Assembly: GCA_002733665.1 (NCBI GenBank)
Contig: NVWM01000028.1
Coordinates: forward strand, 1-64,000
DNA from: Lutibacter sp.
GTDB lineage: Bacteria; Bacteroidota; Bacteroidia; Flavobacteriales; Flavobacteriaceae
DNA: 64,000 nt
Direction of reading: 5' to 3'
A program made the translations under genes and the position numbers. The notes beneath the pieces were generated by a model. That model saw only the letters and a program-made list of their open reading frames with translations, did no database searches and had not been told where the DNA came from. Positions 34,235-43,584 of this stretch are shown here, piece after piece (the first letter of the stretch is position 1; every line of letters begins with the position of its first letter).

Positions 34235-35371
34235 ATGAATAAAATTTACTTTGATAATGCAGCAACAACTCAGATAGATTCTGAAGTTATTAACGTTATA
34301 ACCAATTCTATGCGAGAAGTTTATGGGAATCCATCTTCTACGCATCAGTTTGGTCGTACGGCTAAATCAATGGTAGAAAAAGTTCGTAAAAGCATAGCAA
34401 AACGATTGAATGTAACAGCAAGTGAAATCGTTTTTACTGCAGGTGGAAGTGAGGCTGACAATTTGATTTTGCACAATGCCGTTACAAATCTTGGTGTAAA
34501 AAGGATTATTACTTCAAAAATTGAGCATCATGCAGTTTTGCATACAATTGAAAGGCTTGAAAATGAGCATGCAATTAAAGTCGATTATGTAAATTTTCTT
34601 GCTGATGGAACAATAGATACAAACCATCTGGAAACTTTGTTAACTACTGATGATTCTAAAACATTGGTCAGTTTGATATATGTGAACAATGAAATTGGAA
34701 CTATATTAGATGTAAGACGGGTTTCTCAATTGTGTCAAGAAAATAACGCCCTTTTCCATTCAGATTCTGTACAAGCAATAGGTCATTATCATCTAGATTT
34801 GCAAGAAATTCCGATTGATTTTATGGTTGCGAGCGCACATAAATTTCATGGACCAAAAGGAGTAGGATTTGCCTATTTTAAAAAAGGATTTGGTATCAAA
34901 CCAATTCTTACAGGAGGAAATCAAGAAAGAGGAGCAAGAGCAGGAACAGAGAATATTCACAGTATTTTAGGGATGGATAAAGCCTTAGAATTGGCATATC
35001 AAGACTTAGATACTGATATTGAAAACATCCAAAGTTTAAAAGATTATTTTATTGAGCAATTGCAATCTTCATTTTCAAAGATTGAATTTAATGGTACTAT
35101 AAATCCTAAAAATAGCAGTTATGTTATTTTAAATGTGCGTTTTCCAAAAACAATAGAAATGTTGTTATTTTCGCTAGATATTAAAGGAATTGCTGCTTCT
35201 GGTGGTTCTGCTTGTCAAAGCGGAAGCCTTGGAGGATCTCACGTTTTGAATGCTATATTGTCTGAAAATGACGCTAATAAAACTTCTGTTCGTTTTTCTT
35301 TTTCTAAACACAATACGAAAGAAGAAGTAGATGTTGTTATCGCGGTGCTGAAAGATGTTTTGAATAAATAA
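34235..35371 (+). CDS. Cysteine desulfurase, NifS/IscS family
   Basis: A 378-residue PLP enzyme that takes sulphur from cysteine for iron-sulphur clusters or tRNA thiolation. IYFDNAATTQID opens the protein. EIVFTAGGSEADNLIL and HSDSVQAIGH are PLP-contact blocks. The Schiff-base Lys is in SAHKFHGPKGVGF near residue 206. The catalytic Cys is in SGGSACQSGS near residue 328, a short-loop group I type of site. No iscU or suf neighbours are present. Intact with no obvious regulation. Confidence 0.88.
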   Translation: MNKIYFDNAATTQIDSEVINVITNSMREVYGNPSSTHQFGRTAKSMVEKVRKSIAKRLNVTASEIVFTAGGSEADNLILHNAVTNLGVKRIITSKIEHHAVLHTIERLENEHAIKVDYVNFLADGTIDTNHLETLLTTDDSKTLVSLIYVNNEIGTILDVRRVSQLCQENNALFHSDSVQAIGHYHLDLQEIPIDFMVASAHKFHGPKGVGFAYFKKGFGIKPILTGGNQERGARAGTENIHSILGMDKALELAYQDLDTDIENIQSLKDYFIEQLQSSFSKIEFNGTINPKNSSYVILNVRFPKTIEMLLFSLDIKGIAASGGSACQSGSLGGSHVLNAILSENDANKTSVRFSFSKHNTKEEVDVVIAVLKDVLNK

Positions 35372-35683
35372 TTGCCTTTTTTGTCATTCTGAGTAAACGA
35401 AGAATCTCATCATTTTAAAATAGTTTTGCATTATTTTTTCATACTCCTTTGTCACTCCGTACTTGATACGGAATCCAAACCCAAACTTTGTTATAGATTC
35501 CTGCCTTCGCAGGAATGACAACTCTTTATAATTAAGCACTCATCAATCATTAAAAAATAAAAGAAACTCTAATTTTTTAACGAATTCTAATTAGTTCCCT
35601 ACGAATTCTAATCTACTTAAAATTTACCTGAAGTTCCGTTCTACATTTGATGTATAATTAGTAATAACCTAAAACATTAAATT
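35372..35683. other. 312-base non-coding gap holding two REP-like repeats
   Basis: No gene-like frame is seen. The space holds the elements described at 35383-35520; after them lies AT-rich sequence with CGAATTCTAATTAG-type short repeats up to the lipoprotein start at 35684. Confidence 0.6.
35383..35520. repeat. Composite REP-like repeats (GTCATTCTGAG and GTCACTCCGTAC types)
   Basis: One element begins GTCATTCTGAGTAAACGAAGAATCT at 35383. A second runs from GTCACTCCGTACTTGATACGGAATCC at about 35450 to AGATTCCTGCCTTCGCAGGAATGACA at 35495-35520. The second type has its own inner hairpins, GTACTTGATAC-like and CCTGCCTTCGCAGG. Both are non-coding, common dispersed repeats of this family. Confidence 0.65.
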
Positions 35684-36757
35684 ATGAAAACTTCAATTAA
35701 AGTATCAGTATTAGCAATTGCAATCGCATTTGTTGGATGTAACGAAATATCCGAAAAAAAAGCAATCGAAACGACTCCAATGCTATCAGAAGTCGCAACA
35801 GTAACTAATCCAACAATAGAAGATACAACAGCATCAAGAAGATCAGTAGTCTTTATTACAGGCGTTGATAAAGGAAGTAAAACGTATTTTACAGATGCAA
35901 AAGCGTATTTTGAGACTAAGAATAATGAAATTGTAGAAACTGCTTATTCGCTTCAAGAAATTATTTTATGGCTCAACATCAATAGTAAGAAAAACCTTAT
36001 TTCTGAAGTCCATATTGTTACCAACAACAAAATGGGTCAAGTGCAATTGGAAACAACTATAAAAGGAAGAACATTGAGTGCAGTATCTATAAGAGAATCG
36101 GTTGATAAAGGCTTACTTCCAAAATTAGATAACGTATTGAAAAACAATTCAAAAGTTGTAATTCACTCTTCAGGATTAGGAAAGAATACAATGTTGATTG
36201 ACGGTTTAAAACAAGTTTTTACTACAGATGTAGCGTCAGCAGTAATTGCATCAGAAAATGTGAGTGTTTTTGATAGCGAGTTTACAGGGCATCTTTTAGC
36301 AAAACCTTACTACGGATTTTATCCAACGGCAAATTCTCCAGGAAGAGTTGATTTGTCTAAAGAATTTGAAGCAAAGTATCCAGATTCAGAGATTAATTGG
36401 TTGTCTGCAATGGGAAATGAAGCAGAAAGATTTCAAGGAGATGTATATAGTTACAAGTTTAATGTGCCTGTAAAGTGGGAAATCACTTATGAAAATGATG
36501 ATGAAATGCCAAGTTTTAAAACGCTTGAAGAAATGTATACATTCATGAAAGATAATGACATGATTTCAACAGATTTATTAGAATTGAATATTCCAATTGA
36601 GAAATTTAGATGGAATCAGACTGTAAAAGGAGACAAACTTGTAATCAAAGGGTTGGCAACTGTAGTGTGTGTTTTAGAACCTGTTATGAGTCTTGCATAT
36701 CCATCAGAATATATGATTCCAAATAGTGATAACTTAAGATTGTATAATAGAATATAA
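35684..36757 (+). CDS. Lipoprotein of unknown function
   Basis: A 357-residue lipoprotein with signal MKTSIKVSVLAIAIAFVGC and lipobox cysteine at residue 19. Residues about 60-200 look alpha/beta (VVFITGVDKGSKTYF, SEVHIVTNNKMGQVQLET, SKVVIHSSGLGKNTMLIDGL), a pattern that could be a caspase- or CHAT-like fold, but no catalytic His-Cys pair is evident. I do not recognise the family. It is monocistronic and ends in a long hairpin. Confidence 0.65.
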   Translation: MKTSIKVSVLAIAIAFVGCNEISEKKAIETTPMLSEVATVTNPTIEDTTASRRSVVFITGVDKGSKTYFTDAKAYFETKNNEIVETAYSLQEIILWLNINSKKNLISEVHIVTNNKMGQVQLETTIKGRTLSAVSIRESVDKGLLPKLDNVLKNNSKVVIHSSGLGKNTMLIDGLKQVFTTDVASAVIASENVSVFDSEFTGHLLAKPYYGFYPTANSPGRVDLSKEFEAKYPDSEINWLSAMGNEAERFQGDVYSYKFNVPVKWEITYENDDEMPSFKTLEEMYTFMKDNDMISTDLLELNIPIEKFRWNQTVKGDKLVIKGLATVVCVLEPVMSLAYPSEYMIPNSDNLRLYNRI

Positions 36758-36778
36758 AGAATGGTTAGTTAGTTTGGT

Positions 36779-36843
36779 AAAACAGGAAAGAGCACGAAAG
36801 GTTTTGTTTGAAGTATAAAATCGTCACTCTTTTCTGTTTTTAT
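36779..36843 (+). terminator. Long-loop terminator after the lipoprotein gene
   Basis: AAAACAGGAAAGAG (36779-36792) pairs with CTCTTTTCTGTTTT (36827-36840), one G-T pair, around a 34-base loop and followed by T-rich sequence. Confidence 0.6.
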
Positions 36844-36859
36844 TTGTTGAAATTATTTT

Positions 36860-36975
36860 GTCATTTCGAATGGAATGAGAAATCACATCCTGAGAATCAC
36901 GGGAATTTTAAGATGTTAGATAAGATCTCGATTCCGCTCGATCAGACAATTGTCTCCTCGAGCGGAGTCGAGAGG
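36860..36975. repeat. REP-like element (GTCATTTCGA type)
   Basis: Begins GTCATTTCGAATGGAATGAG and contains, at its right end, ATCTCGATTCCGCTCGATC...CTCCTCGAGCGGAGTCGAGA, which can fold back on itself. Non-coding dispersed repeat upstream of the sensor kinase. Confidence 0.65.
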
Positions 36976-37005
36976 TTAATAAAATAAATTCACATATTAA
37001 AGAGT

Positions 37006-37013
37006 TATATTTG
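37006..37013 (+). promoter_or_regulatory. -7 element (TATATTTG) directly before the sensor kinase start
   Basis: Exact TAnnTTTG match ending four bases before the ATG at 37018. It implies a leaderless or near-leaderless message; no good -33 element is seen. Confidence 0.4.
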
Positions 37014-37017
37014 TGTA

Positions 37018-39396
37018 ATGATAAAATTTATTTTTCAAAAAATCATACTAGTTTTTCTAATCTTTTCTGCAACTGTAATTCAGTCGCAGAATTCTCATTT
37101 ACATCATTATACAGTAGCAGACGGTTTGCCACAACAAGAAATAATTGATCTGGCTCAAGATGAATTTGGTTATTTGTGGATTACAACAAAAGGAGGAGAG
37201 TTTACACGATTTGATGGAGAAAAATTTGAGATTCCTGCAGTTAATTTAATTCCTGATGTTTTTTTAGAAGAAACTATTGAGTATGATAAGTTACATGAAA
37301 ACATTAAACAAAAAATAAAAAAATCTGGCGTTTATAAAATTATAAAAGATAGACAATCAACTATTTGGATAGCAACTTTAGATGGTTTGTATAAAGTTGT
37401 TGAGAATAACTTTGAGCAATTCCTGCGAGGAAATAATATCTCAACAACTCAGAATTTTGAAAATGAATTGTTGGTTGGCACAAATAGCGAACTATTTAAA
37501 GTTGATAATAATGGGAATCAACAATTTTTATTGAACAATACTGTGCAAGCAATTGCAACCAATAAAAGCAATCAAATTTTTATTGGAAGTGATACATCTA
37601 TTTTTGTTTTAGATTCCTTAAAAGTTGTAGATACTCTTGATTTTAAAGAGAAAATCAGTAAGATTTTAATTCAGGATGATACTTTTTGGGTTGCAACGAC
37701 TACAAACGGAATTTTTAGTTTTTCGTATGATATAAAAACAGGAAGTGTATTTAATTCGATGCATTTTGATGCGTCAGAAGGTATTTATGATCTTAACATT
37801 TCTGATATTCAAATTGATAGAATTGGTCGACTTTGGTATGTTTCCGAAAAAGGATTTTTAGGATATATTGATAAGAATATTGTAAAGCACTTGGGTAAAG
37901 TTTTAAATGCTGATGCTAAAATAGGCACACTTATTTTTCACAAGACAAAACTCTTTTTAGGAACTCATGGAAAAGGAGTTTGGTGGTCAGAAGTGAGTGA
38001 AGAATTGAAGTTCAGAAGGTTGCAAGGGTCTGAGAACTTGTATTCAGAAAATATAAATCAGTTGTTATTTGACTCAAATGATAATTTATGGATAGGAACT
38101 CATAAAGGAATTGATAAAGTTTTATTGAATGAAGACACTCAAATTACTTCTGTAAAACATTTTGGTAGAAACGACGGTTTTTTAGGAATTGAGACAACAA
38201 AAAACACAATTTCTGAAGATGAAAAAGGAAATTTATGGTTTGGGACTGTCAATGGTTTGATGAAATATGAACCATCAGAAAATAAAAAGAACTTTGTACG
38301 TCCAACTATTTATTTTGAAACCATTGAAGTGGTATATAACAAAATTGATACTATTGATTTAAGTGCTTGGACAAATAGTGATAAAACTTTGAATTTAAAA
38401 CCTTCAGAGAATCATTTATCGTTTAGTTTTAAAACAATCGATTTAAATCATCCTAATGAAATTCAGTATAGATGGCGATTGAATGATGAGAACTGGAGTC
38501 CTTGGTCAAAAGATAGGAGAGTTAATTATTCGAGTTTGAATGCAGGTAATTATGTGTTTGAGGCACATTCTAGAATTATAAATAGCAAAGAAAGTGAATC
38601 CATAAAGTTTCAATTTAAAATTGGTTTGCCTTTCTATGAAAAATTATGGATTCAATTAGTTGCTCTAGGAATATTATTGTTCCTTGGATGGCTGATTTTA
38701 CGTAATTATCTTCAAACAATAAAAATAAAAAATAAAAGAGAACAAGAGAAATTAAAAATGGAAAACAATTTGTTATCACTAGAGCAAAAAGCCTTACAAT
38801 TGCAAATGAATCCTCATTTTATTTTCAATGTTCTCAACGGAATTAAAGCATTAGGCGTAAATGATACTGATAAAATGAATACAACTATTAATAAGTTTGC
38901 TACCTTGTTGCGATTGACATTGAGTAACTCGCGTCAAGAAAATATAACACTTGATGAGGAAATAAAAACGTTAAAAAATTATATAGAAGTAGAGCAGTTG
39001 ATGAATGAAAAGCAATTTAATTATTCAATTGATGTTGATTCAGAAGTTGATATTGAGGAAGTGTTGATTCCACCAATGTTAATACAGCCATTTGTTGAAA
39101 ATGCAATTGCTCACGGAATCAAAACAATTGATGGAGTAGGTGAGTTGAAGATTGCATTTGCAGTAAAAAACGACTTTTTGCATTGTACTGTTCAAGATAA
39201 TGGCATAGGAATTGAGGAGTCTATCAATAGAAAAACCAATGTCAACCATCAATCAATGGCATTGGAAGTAACCAAAGAACGCATAGAATCATTGTCAGGA
39301 AAAGATGCTTTTATAATTGAGCAATTAGGTGGAAATGAGACTAAAATTCTTGGCACAAAAGTAAGTTTTAAAATACCTTTATTAACCGATTATTAG
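37018..39396 (+). CDS. Two-component propeller sensor histidine kinase (LytS/YehU-type)
   Basis: A 792-residue membrane sensor. After a signal sequence (FQKIILVFLIFSATVIQSQ) come beta-propeller repeats (DLAQDEFGYLWITTKGG, IWIATLDGLYKV, NLWIGTHKGIDKVL, NLWFGTVNGLMKYE) and a Y_Y_Y domain (LSFSFKTIDLNHPNEIQYRW). One transmembrane helix lies near residues 541-563. A coiled coil leads to the His_kinase domain (LQMNPHFIFNVLNGIKAL, His near 600). A HATPase domain with FVENAIAHGIK and DNGIGIEES ends it. It senses an unknown periplasmic signal and pairs with the LytTR regulator 87 bases downstream. Confidence 0.9.
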   Translation: MIKFIFQKIILVFLIFSATVIQSQNSHLHHYTVADGLPQQEIIDLAQDEFGYLWITTKGGEFTRFDGEKFEIPAVNLIPDVFLEETIEYDKLHENIKQKIKKSGVYKIIKDRQSTIWIATLDGLYKVVENNFEQFLRGNNISTTQNFENELLVGTNSELFKVDNNGNQQFLLNNTVQAIATNKSNQIFIGSDTSIFVLDSLKVVDTLDFKEKISKILIQDDTFWVATTTNGIFSFSYDIKTGSVFNSMHFDASEGIYDLNISDIQIDRIGRLWYVSEKGFLGYIDKNIVKHLGKVLNADAKIGTLIFHKTKLFLGTHGKGVWWSEVSEELKFRRLQGSENLYSENINQLLFDSNDNLWIGTHKGIDKVLLNEDTQITSVKHFGRNDGFLGIETTKNTISEDEKGNLWFGTVNGLMKYEPSENKKNFVRPTIYFETIEVVYNKIDTIDLSAWTNSDKTLNLKPSENHLSFSFKTIDLNHPNEIQYRWRLNDENWSPWSKDRRVNYSSLNAGNYVFEAHSRIINSKESESIKFQFKIGLPFYEKLWIQLVALGILLFLGWLILRNYLQTIKIKNKREQEKLKMENNLLSLEQKALQLQMNPHFIFNVLNGIKALGVNDTDKMNTTINKFATLLRLTLSNSRQENITLDEEIKTLKNYIEVEQLMNEKQFNYSIDVDSEVDIEEVLIPPMLIQPFVENAIAHGIKTIDGVGELKIAFAVKNDFLHCTVQDNGIGIEESINRKTNVNHQSMALEVTKERIESLSGKDAFIIEQLGGNETKILGTKVSFKIPLLTDY

Positions 39397-39483
39397 ATGA
39401 GCCGAGCATGTTAATATCTGTATCAGTATAGAGAATGATTATTAGCGAACACATGTGACAATTAAAATAATAGACATCAACAC

Positions 39484-40242
39484 ATGAACAAATTAACAGC
39501 AATTTTAGTAGATGATATGCCTTCGGCATTACAATTATTACAATCAGATATTGAAACGAAATATGCTGATATTGAAATCATAGGAACAGCAAAATCTGTG
39601 GTTGAGGCTGCAAAATTATTGCGAAATATAACTCCAGACATCTTGTTTTTAGATATTATGCTTGGTGACGGAACAGGTTTTGACTTGCTAGAAATTGTTC
39701 CTGATTTAAAGTCCAAAATCATCTTTGTGACTGCAAGTGATGCGTATGCTATAAAGGCATTTAAATTTGCTGCAATCGACTATATTTTAAAGCCATATTC
39801 TGATGAAGAATTGTCAATAGCAATAAACAAAGTAAAACACCAAATGCATCCTGACAAAGAACAATTTAAGATTCTTAAAAACGCAATATCACATCCTACA
39901 AAAAAACCTCAAAAGATATCTTTACATACTTTAGAGAAAATTAGTGTTGTGGATTTAGATGAGATTGTTCGTTGCGAATCTGATAGTAATAACACACAGT
40001 TTTATCTCTCTGATGGACGGAAAATATTTGTAACAAAAACGCTAAAATATTTTGCGGATATTTTGAAAGAATATCAGTTTGTGAGAGTGCATCAAAGCCA
40101 TTTGATAAATTTGCAGTACGTCAAAGAGTTTATTAAGTCAGATGGCGGATATATAATTTTAAAAAACGGTTCTAATATCCCTGTTTCTGTAAGAAAAAGG
40201 GCAGAAGTGATTGAAATAATATCGAGTATTTATAGAAAATAA
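39484..40242 (+). CDS. LytTR family response regulator
   Basis: A 252-residue response regulator. The receiver domain, residues 1-120, has the acidic pair DD, the phosphoacceptor Asp57 in LFLDIMLGDGTG and the conserved Lys in YILKPYSDEEL. Residues about 150-250 are a LytTR DNA-binding domain (KISLHTLEKISVVDLDEIVR, VRVHQSHLINLQYVKEF, IPVSVRKRAEV). It follows the LytS-type kinase on the same strand; these pairs work together. Target promoters are unknown. Confidence 0.92.
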   Translation: MNKLTAILVDDMPSALQLLQSDIETKYADIEIIGTAKSVVEAAKLLRNITPDILFLDIMLGDGTGFDLLEIVPDLKSKIIFVTASDAYAIKAFKFAAIDYILKPYSDEELSIAINKVKHQMHPDKEQFKILKNAISHPTKKPQKISLHTLEKISVVDLDEIVRCESDSNNTQFYLSDGRKIFVTKTLKYFADILKEYQFVRVHQSHLINLQYVKEFIKSDGGYIILKNGSNIPVSVRKRAEVIEIISSIYRK

Positions 40243-40250
40243 ACAATAAT

Positions 40251-41375
40251 TTATTTCAGTAATTTCTTCATTTTATTATTGAAGTTCTTCTCATTTATTC
40301 CAATTTTATCATCTAATAGTTTAAAGAAATTTTCACCATTATTACCAGAATGAAGGATTTCAATTGCAGTATCAAAACCATGTTTTTCAATAACTTCAGT
40401 TGCTATTATTGCTGTTATTATGCGATCATATAAATGCTTGCCATCATGCCTTTTTGATTTACGCCCTTTTTTTAATTCACTTAAAAAGTCATATTTTGAA
40501 TTAGTTTTTAATTCACTTCTCAAAACTTCTTTCAACACACTTAAAGGAACTCCCCAATTATCACCATAATAAATCGCAATCCCTTCTTCAAATTCTCTCC
40601 ATGTCTCCTTGCTATCATAGATTTAACCGAAAAATGAATGAACATAATCGTGTAAATAATCTTCAGAATTTATGCCTGTAATAAAGTTTCCATAATCATC
40701 AGACATTCCAAAACCTGAACCTGAATTTGCACTTCTTAATGCAAATTGAATTCCGAATATCTCTAATGCTTCTTGTGTATTTTTACATTTATAATAATTT
40801 TTGATAGGACTACTTTGTTTAGTTAATTTTTCTAAATTTCTATGAAACTTTACAAACTTATTTGCTTTTTCTTCGTTGTAATTTGTTGAATAATAAAAAG
40901 TTATTCCATCATTAACTTTACTTTTCCAATTGACAGTATTCTCATCAAATAAGCAAAAGAATTGATAGTAATCATCTTTTGGAGTGGCTTTAAATTTTAG
41001 AATTGTATTAGTGATAGGCTTTTCTTCATTAACACCAATATATTGTATTGTCAAATAGTAATCTTGATTTTTATCTACTACTGATTTCAACAACTGAGGC
41101 TTAAAGAATACTGAATCTTTAAAATATCTACTGTTTGTTATTTGTTCAAATTCCTCGTAGAAATATTTATTCTTTTTCAAATGATTTTGATCAATATATT
41201 TGATATTATAGTTCCCTTTATTTGTTTCAGTTAAGAAGTTGTTTAATGAAGTTTCTAATTTGGTATTTATAATAGAATCTCTTGAGAATATTGTCCAAGA
41301 GTTTTCTAAAATGGTTTGTTGTGCAAAAGTGATTGAACAGATAAAAAAGATTGAAATAGTTATTATATTTTTCAT
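40251..41375 (-). pseudogene. Secreted HDxxH peptidase-like gene interrupted by one in-frame stop
   Basis: The first part (40623-41375, 250 residues) has a signal peptide, MKNIITISIFFICSITFAQ, and ends DYLHDYVHSFFG at a TAA (40623-40625). The same frame reopens at once and stays open to 40251. Its first 28 codons lack ATG, GTG and TTG but read IYDSKETWREFEEGIAIYYG, so the later GTG at 40538 is not a real start. Joined, a 373-residue protein results. HDYVH at 242-246 and EEGIAIY about 17 residues on look like an HExxH...E metallopeptidase site with Asp for Glu. The stop splits the site. A recent nonsense mutation or sequence error; readthrough not shown. Confidence 0.7.
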
Positions 41376-41516
41376 AGTATGTGTTAGTTTCTACAAAAAT
41401 CAATAAATAAAAAAATATTTTGAGAATTTATTGGGTTGAAAAAGGAACTAGACCTCAATTATTTTCTAATTTTATGATATTAAATACTGTATTTTTGCAT
41501 TAACAAATCATCAGTA

Positions 41517-41891
41517 ATGAAAGACATCGAAAATAGAGAGGATATCATAGTGTTAGTGAACACTTTTTATGATAAAGTGCAGAATACAAAAGAGTTAAGT
41601 TATTTTTTTAATGATATTGCTCAATTAGATTGGGAAGCACATTTGCCGAAAATGTATGATTTTTGGGAAACAATTTTGTTTCATAAGTCAGGTTATAAAG
41701 GAAATCCAATGGTGAAACATGTCAACCTTCATAAAATTGCACCACTTAAAAGCGAAAATTTCGATACTTGGTTGTTGATATTTAAAGGAAATGTCGATGA
41801 ATTATTTAAAGGAGAATTGGCAACTAAAATTAAAATACGTGCAACTTCTATTGCAACTGCAATTCAGCTAAATACTGTATATCAAAAATAA
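41517..41891 (+). CDS. Group III truncated haemoglobin
   Basis: A 124-residue globin. VNTFYDKVQNTKELSYFFNDIA is the B-C region, LPKMYDFWETILFHKSGYKGNP the E helix region and MVKHVNLHKIAPLKSENFDTWL the F-G part with the proximal-His stretch. This matches group III truncated globins. It binds O2 or NO and may serve NO detoxification; partners are unknown. It converges with the LuxR-type gene, overlapping by ten bases. Confidence 0.88.
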   Translation: MKDIENREDIIVLVNTFYDKVQNTKELSYFFNDIAQLDWEAHLPKMYDFWETILFHKSGYKGNPMVKHVNLHKIAPLKSENFDTWLLIFKGNVDELFKGELATKIKIRATSIATAIQLNTVYQK

Positions 41892-42919
41892 TGGTGTATA
41901 TCTTTTCTTGAAGTAATAGAAAGTTTGGAATAGATATTATTTATATGTGTTTTTACAGTACTTAAACTAATAAATAACTGTTCTGCAATCTCTTTATTTG
42001 AATGACTCTCATTCATTAATTTAAATACTTTTTGCTCTTGAGGAGACAATACAGTTTTATAATCTACAATAGATTTCTTATCCCTTTTTTTACGAATTAA
42101 AATAAAATTAGCAATTAAAGAAAGTAATAGTAATGCTACTAAAATGGTTGTTTTTAAATCAAAATAATTCTCTGTAAAATTTATAGAATCTCTTTTTAAA
42201 TCTTCTTTAAACTGTTTGGTGTATTGAGATTTTGGGTATTTCGATTTTAATTTTTCGAGTAAACTATTGTAGTATTCTGACGTTTTTAAATCCTCTAAAT
42301 AATAAGATCTACTAAAGGATTTAGTGTCAGAATATAGATGGTACGCATAGAGTTCTACAAGAGGTTCGTTAAAGGATTGGCTATATTTTTGTAATTGCTC
42401 AAAGTAATTGTTATAAATTATTTTTCGTTGTGCATCACTTTTTGAGTCGTGTAAGGGTATTAATAAAGACTCTTGAATAGAATCAATTTGGTGAATAGCA
42501 ATATTTTGTTTCCTACTATATTTTAAATCACAAAACATTTGCGAAAAACTGTTTAATGGAAAATGAATTTCATCATTATTATTGGCAATAAAAATGATGA
42601 AATTGCTATCATCACAATGATTTAATAAATGATTATAATCAGTTACACTCTCATTGCATTTGTCGATATAAATCTTGTAAAATTTATTTTTTTCAGACAA
42701 GAAATCTCCTTTGAAAACAAAATCTCCAGAACTATCAATTTCACTTTCCTGTATTATTTGTTCGGTTAGAAATAAAGTGCTTTTATTATAATCATCAATA
42801 GAAGTAAGGTATACAGATGAATTGATAAACTCTTCACTTGCAGTTCCTGAGAATTCAAATTGTGCTTGTAGTTTAAAAACACACAATATGAAAAGTAAAA
42901 AATAAAAACGTTTGGTCAT
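41882..42919 (-). CDS. Membrane-bound LuxR-type transcriptional regulator
   Basis: A 345-residue protein. After a signal sequence (MTKRFYFLLFILCVFKLQAQ) comes a ~235-residue extracytoplasmic domain with no clear match, a transmembrane helix (TTILVALLLLSLIANFILI) near residue 265, a basic cytoplasmic linker, and a LuxR-type helix-turn-helix (LSPQEQKVFKLMNESHSNKE, IAEQLFISLSTVKTHINNIY) at the C-terminus. This is the inside-out layout of a one-component membrane sensor: an outer sensing part directly attached to a DNA-binding part. It converges with the truncated globin gene. Confidence 0.85.
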   Translation of the reverse strand: MTKRFYFLLFILCVFKLQAQFEFSGTASEEFINSSVYLTSIDDYNKSTLFLTEQIIQESEIDSSGDFVFKGDFLSEKNKFYKIYIDKCNESVTDYNHLLNHCDDSNFIIFIANNNDEIHFPLNSFSQMFCDLKYSRKQNIAIHQIDSIQESLLIPLHDSKSDAQRKIIYNNYFEQLQKYSQSFNEPLVELYAYHLYSDTKSFSRSYYLEDLKTSEYYNSLLEKLKSKYPKSQYTKQFKEDLKRDSINFTENYFDLKTTILVALLLLSLIANFILIRKKRDKKSIVDYKTVLSPQEQKVFKLMNESHSNKEIAEQLFISLSTVKTHINNIYSKLSITSRKDIHHYF

Positions 42920-42970
42920 TTTGTAAATTTACTAAGCAAATATAGACAAAATATAAATTTAAAATAAAAT

Positions 42971-43053
42971 GTCATTCTGAGTGAAACGAAGAATCTAAAT
43001 TAAAAAAACATAAATGATTTCATAGTAGATTTTTCGACTTGGCTCAAAATGAC
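42971..43053. repeat. REP-like element (GTCATTCTGAG type)
   Basis: Starts GTCATTCTGAGTGAAACGAAGAATCT and ends TTTTCGACTTGGCTCAAAATGAC. The terminal GTCATT/AATGAC are inverted repeats. Same type as the element at 35383. Confidence 0.65.
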
Positions 43054-43075
43054 ACTAATTAGGTACTAAAAAAGA

Positions 43076-43501
43076 TTATTTTGTTACAGATACAGCACTA
43101 TTATTTGATGCTTCTTCTGATTTTAAAACAATTCCCTTAATTCTCACAACTTTTTTACTTTCACTTGCATTTGAAGTGATTGTAATAGTCTTAGAGAAAC
43201 CACCAACTCTATTTGTGTCATACTTTACGCCAATCTTTCCTGTTTTTCCAGGCATTATTGGTTCGCTTGGTTTTGTTGCAACTGTACAGCCACAACTTCC
43301 TTTTACATTAGATATGATGATTGGAGTATTACCAATGTTTTTAAAAGTAAAGACGCGGTTTCCATCAGTTTTATGCTTTATTTTACCGTAATCTATAACT
43401 TCAGACTCAAAATCAAAGATTCCAGCAGTCGTGTTTGTTGTTTCTTGAGCAAATGAAATTGTACTAATAAATAAAATTGCCGTAAATACTAAATGTTTCA
43501 T
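43076..43501 (-). CDS. DUF1573 domain secreted protein
   Basis: A 141-residue protein: signal peptide MKHLVFTAILFISTISFAQ, then one DUF1573 domain (FTFKNIGNTPIIISNVKGSC, then GCTVATKPSEPIMPGKTGKI). The immunoglobulin-like domain with its SCGCT motif is a hallmark of secreted Bacteroidota proteins with unknown function. It is a single gene with a REP-like element downstream. Confidence 0.9.
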   Translation of the reverse strand: MKHLVFTAILFISTISFAQETTNTTAGIFDFESEVIDYGKIKHKTDGNRVFTFKNIGNTPIIISNVKGSCGCTVATKPSEPIMPGKTGKIGVKYDTNRVGGFSKTITITSNASESKKVVRIKGIVLKSEEASNNSAVSVTK

Positions 43502-43584
43502 AATTATATTATTTTAATGATTAATTGTTGCAAACATCAAAATATAAATAGGTTAAATGGAGAAAATAAGAGTTGAAAAAAGGA

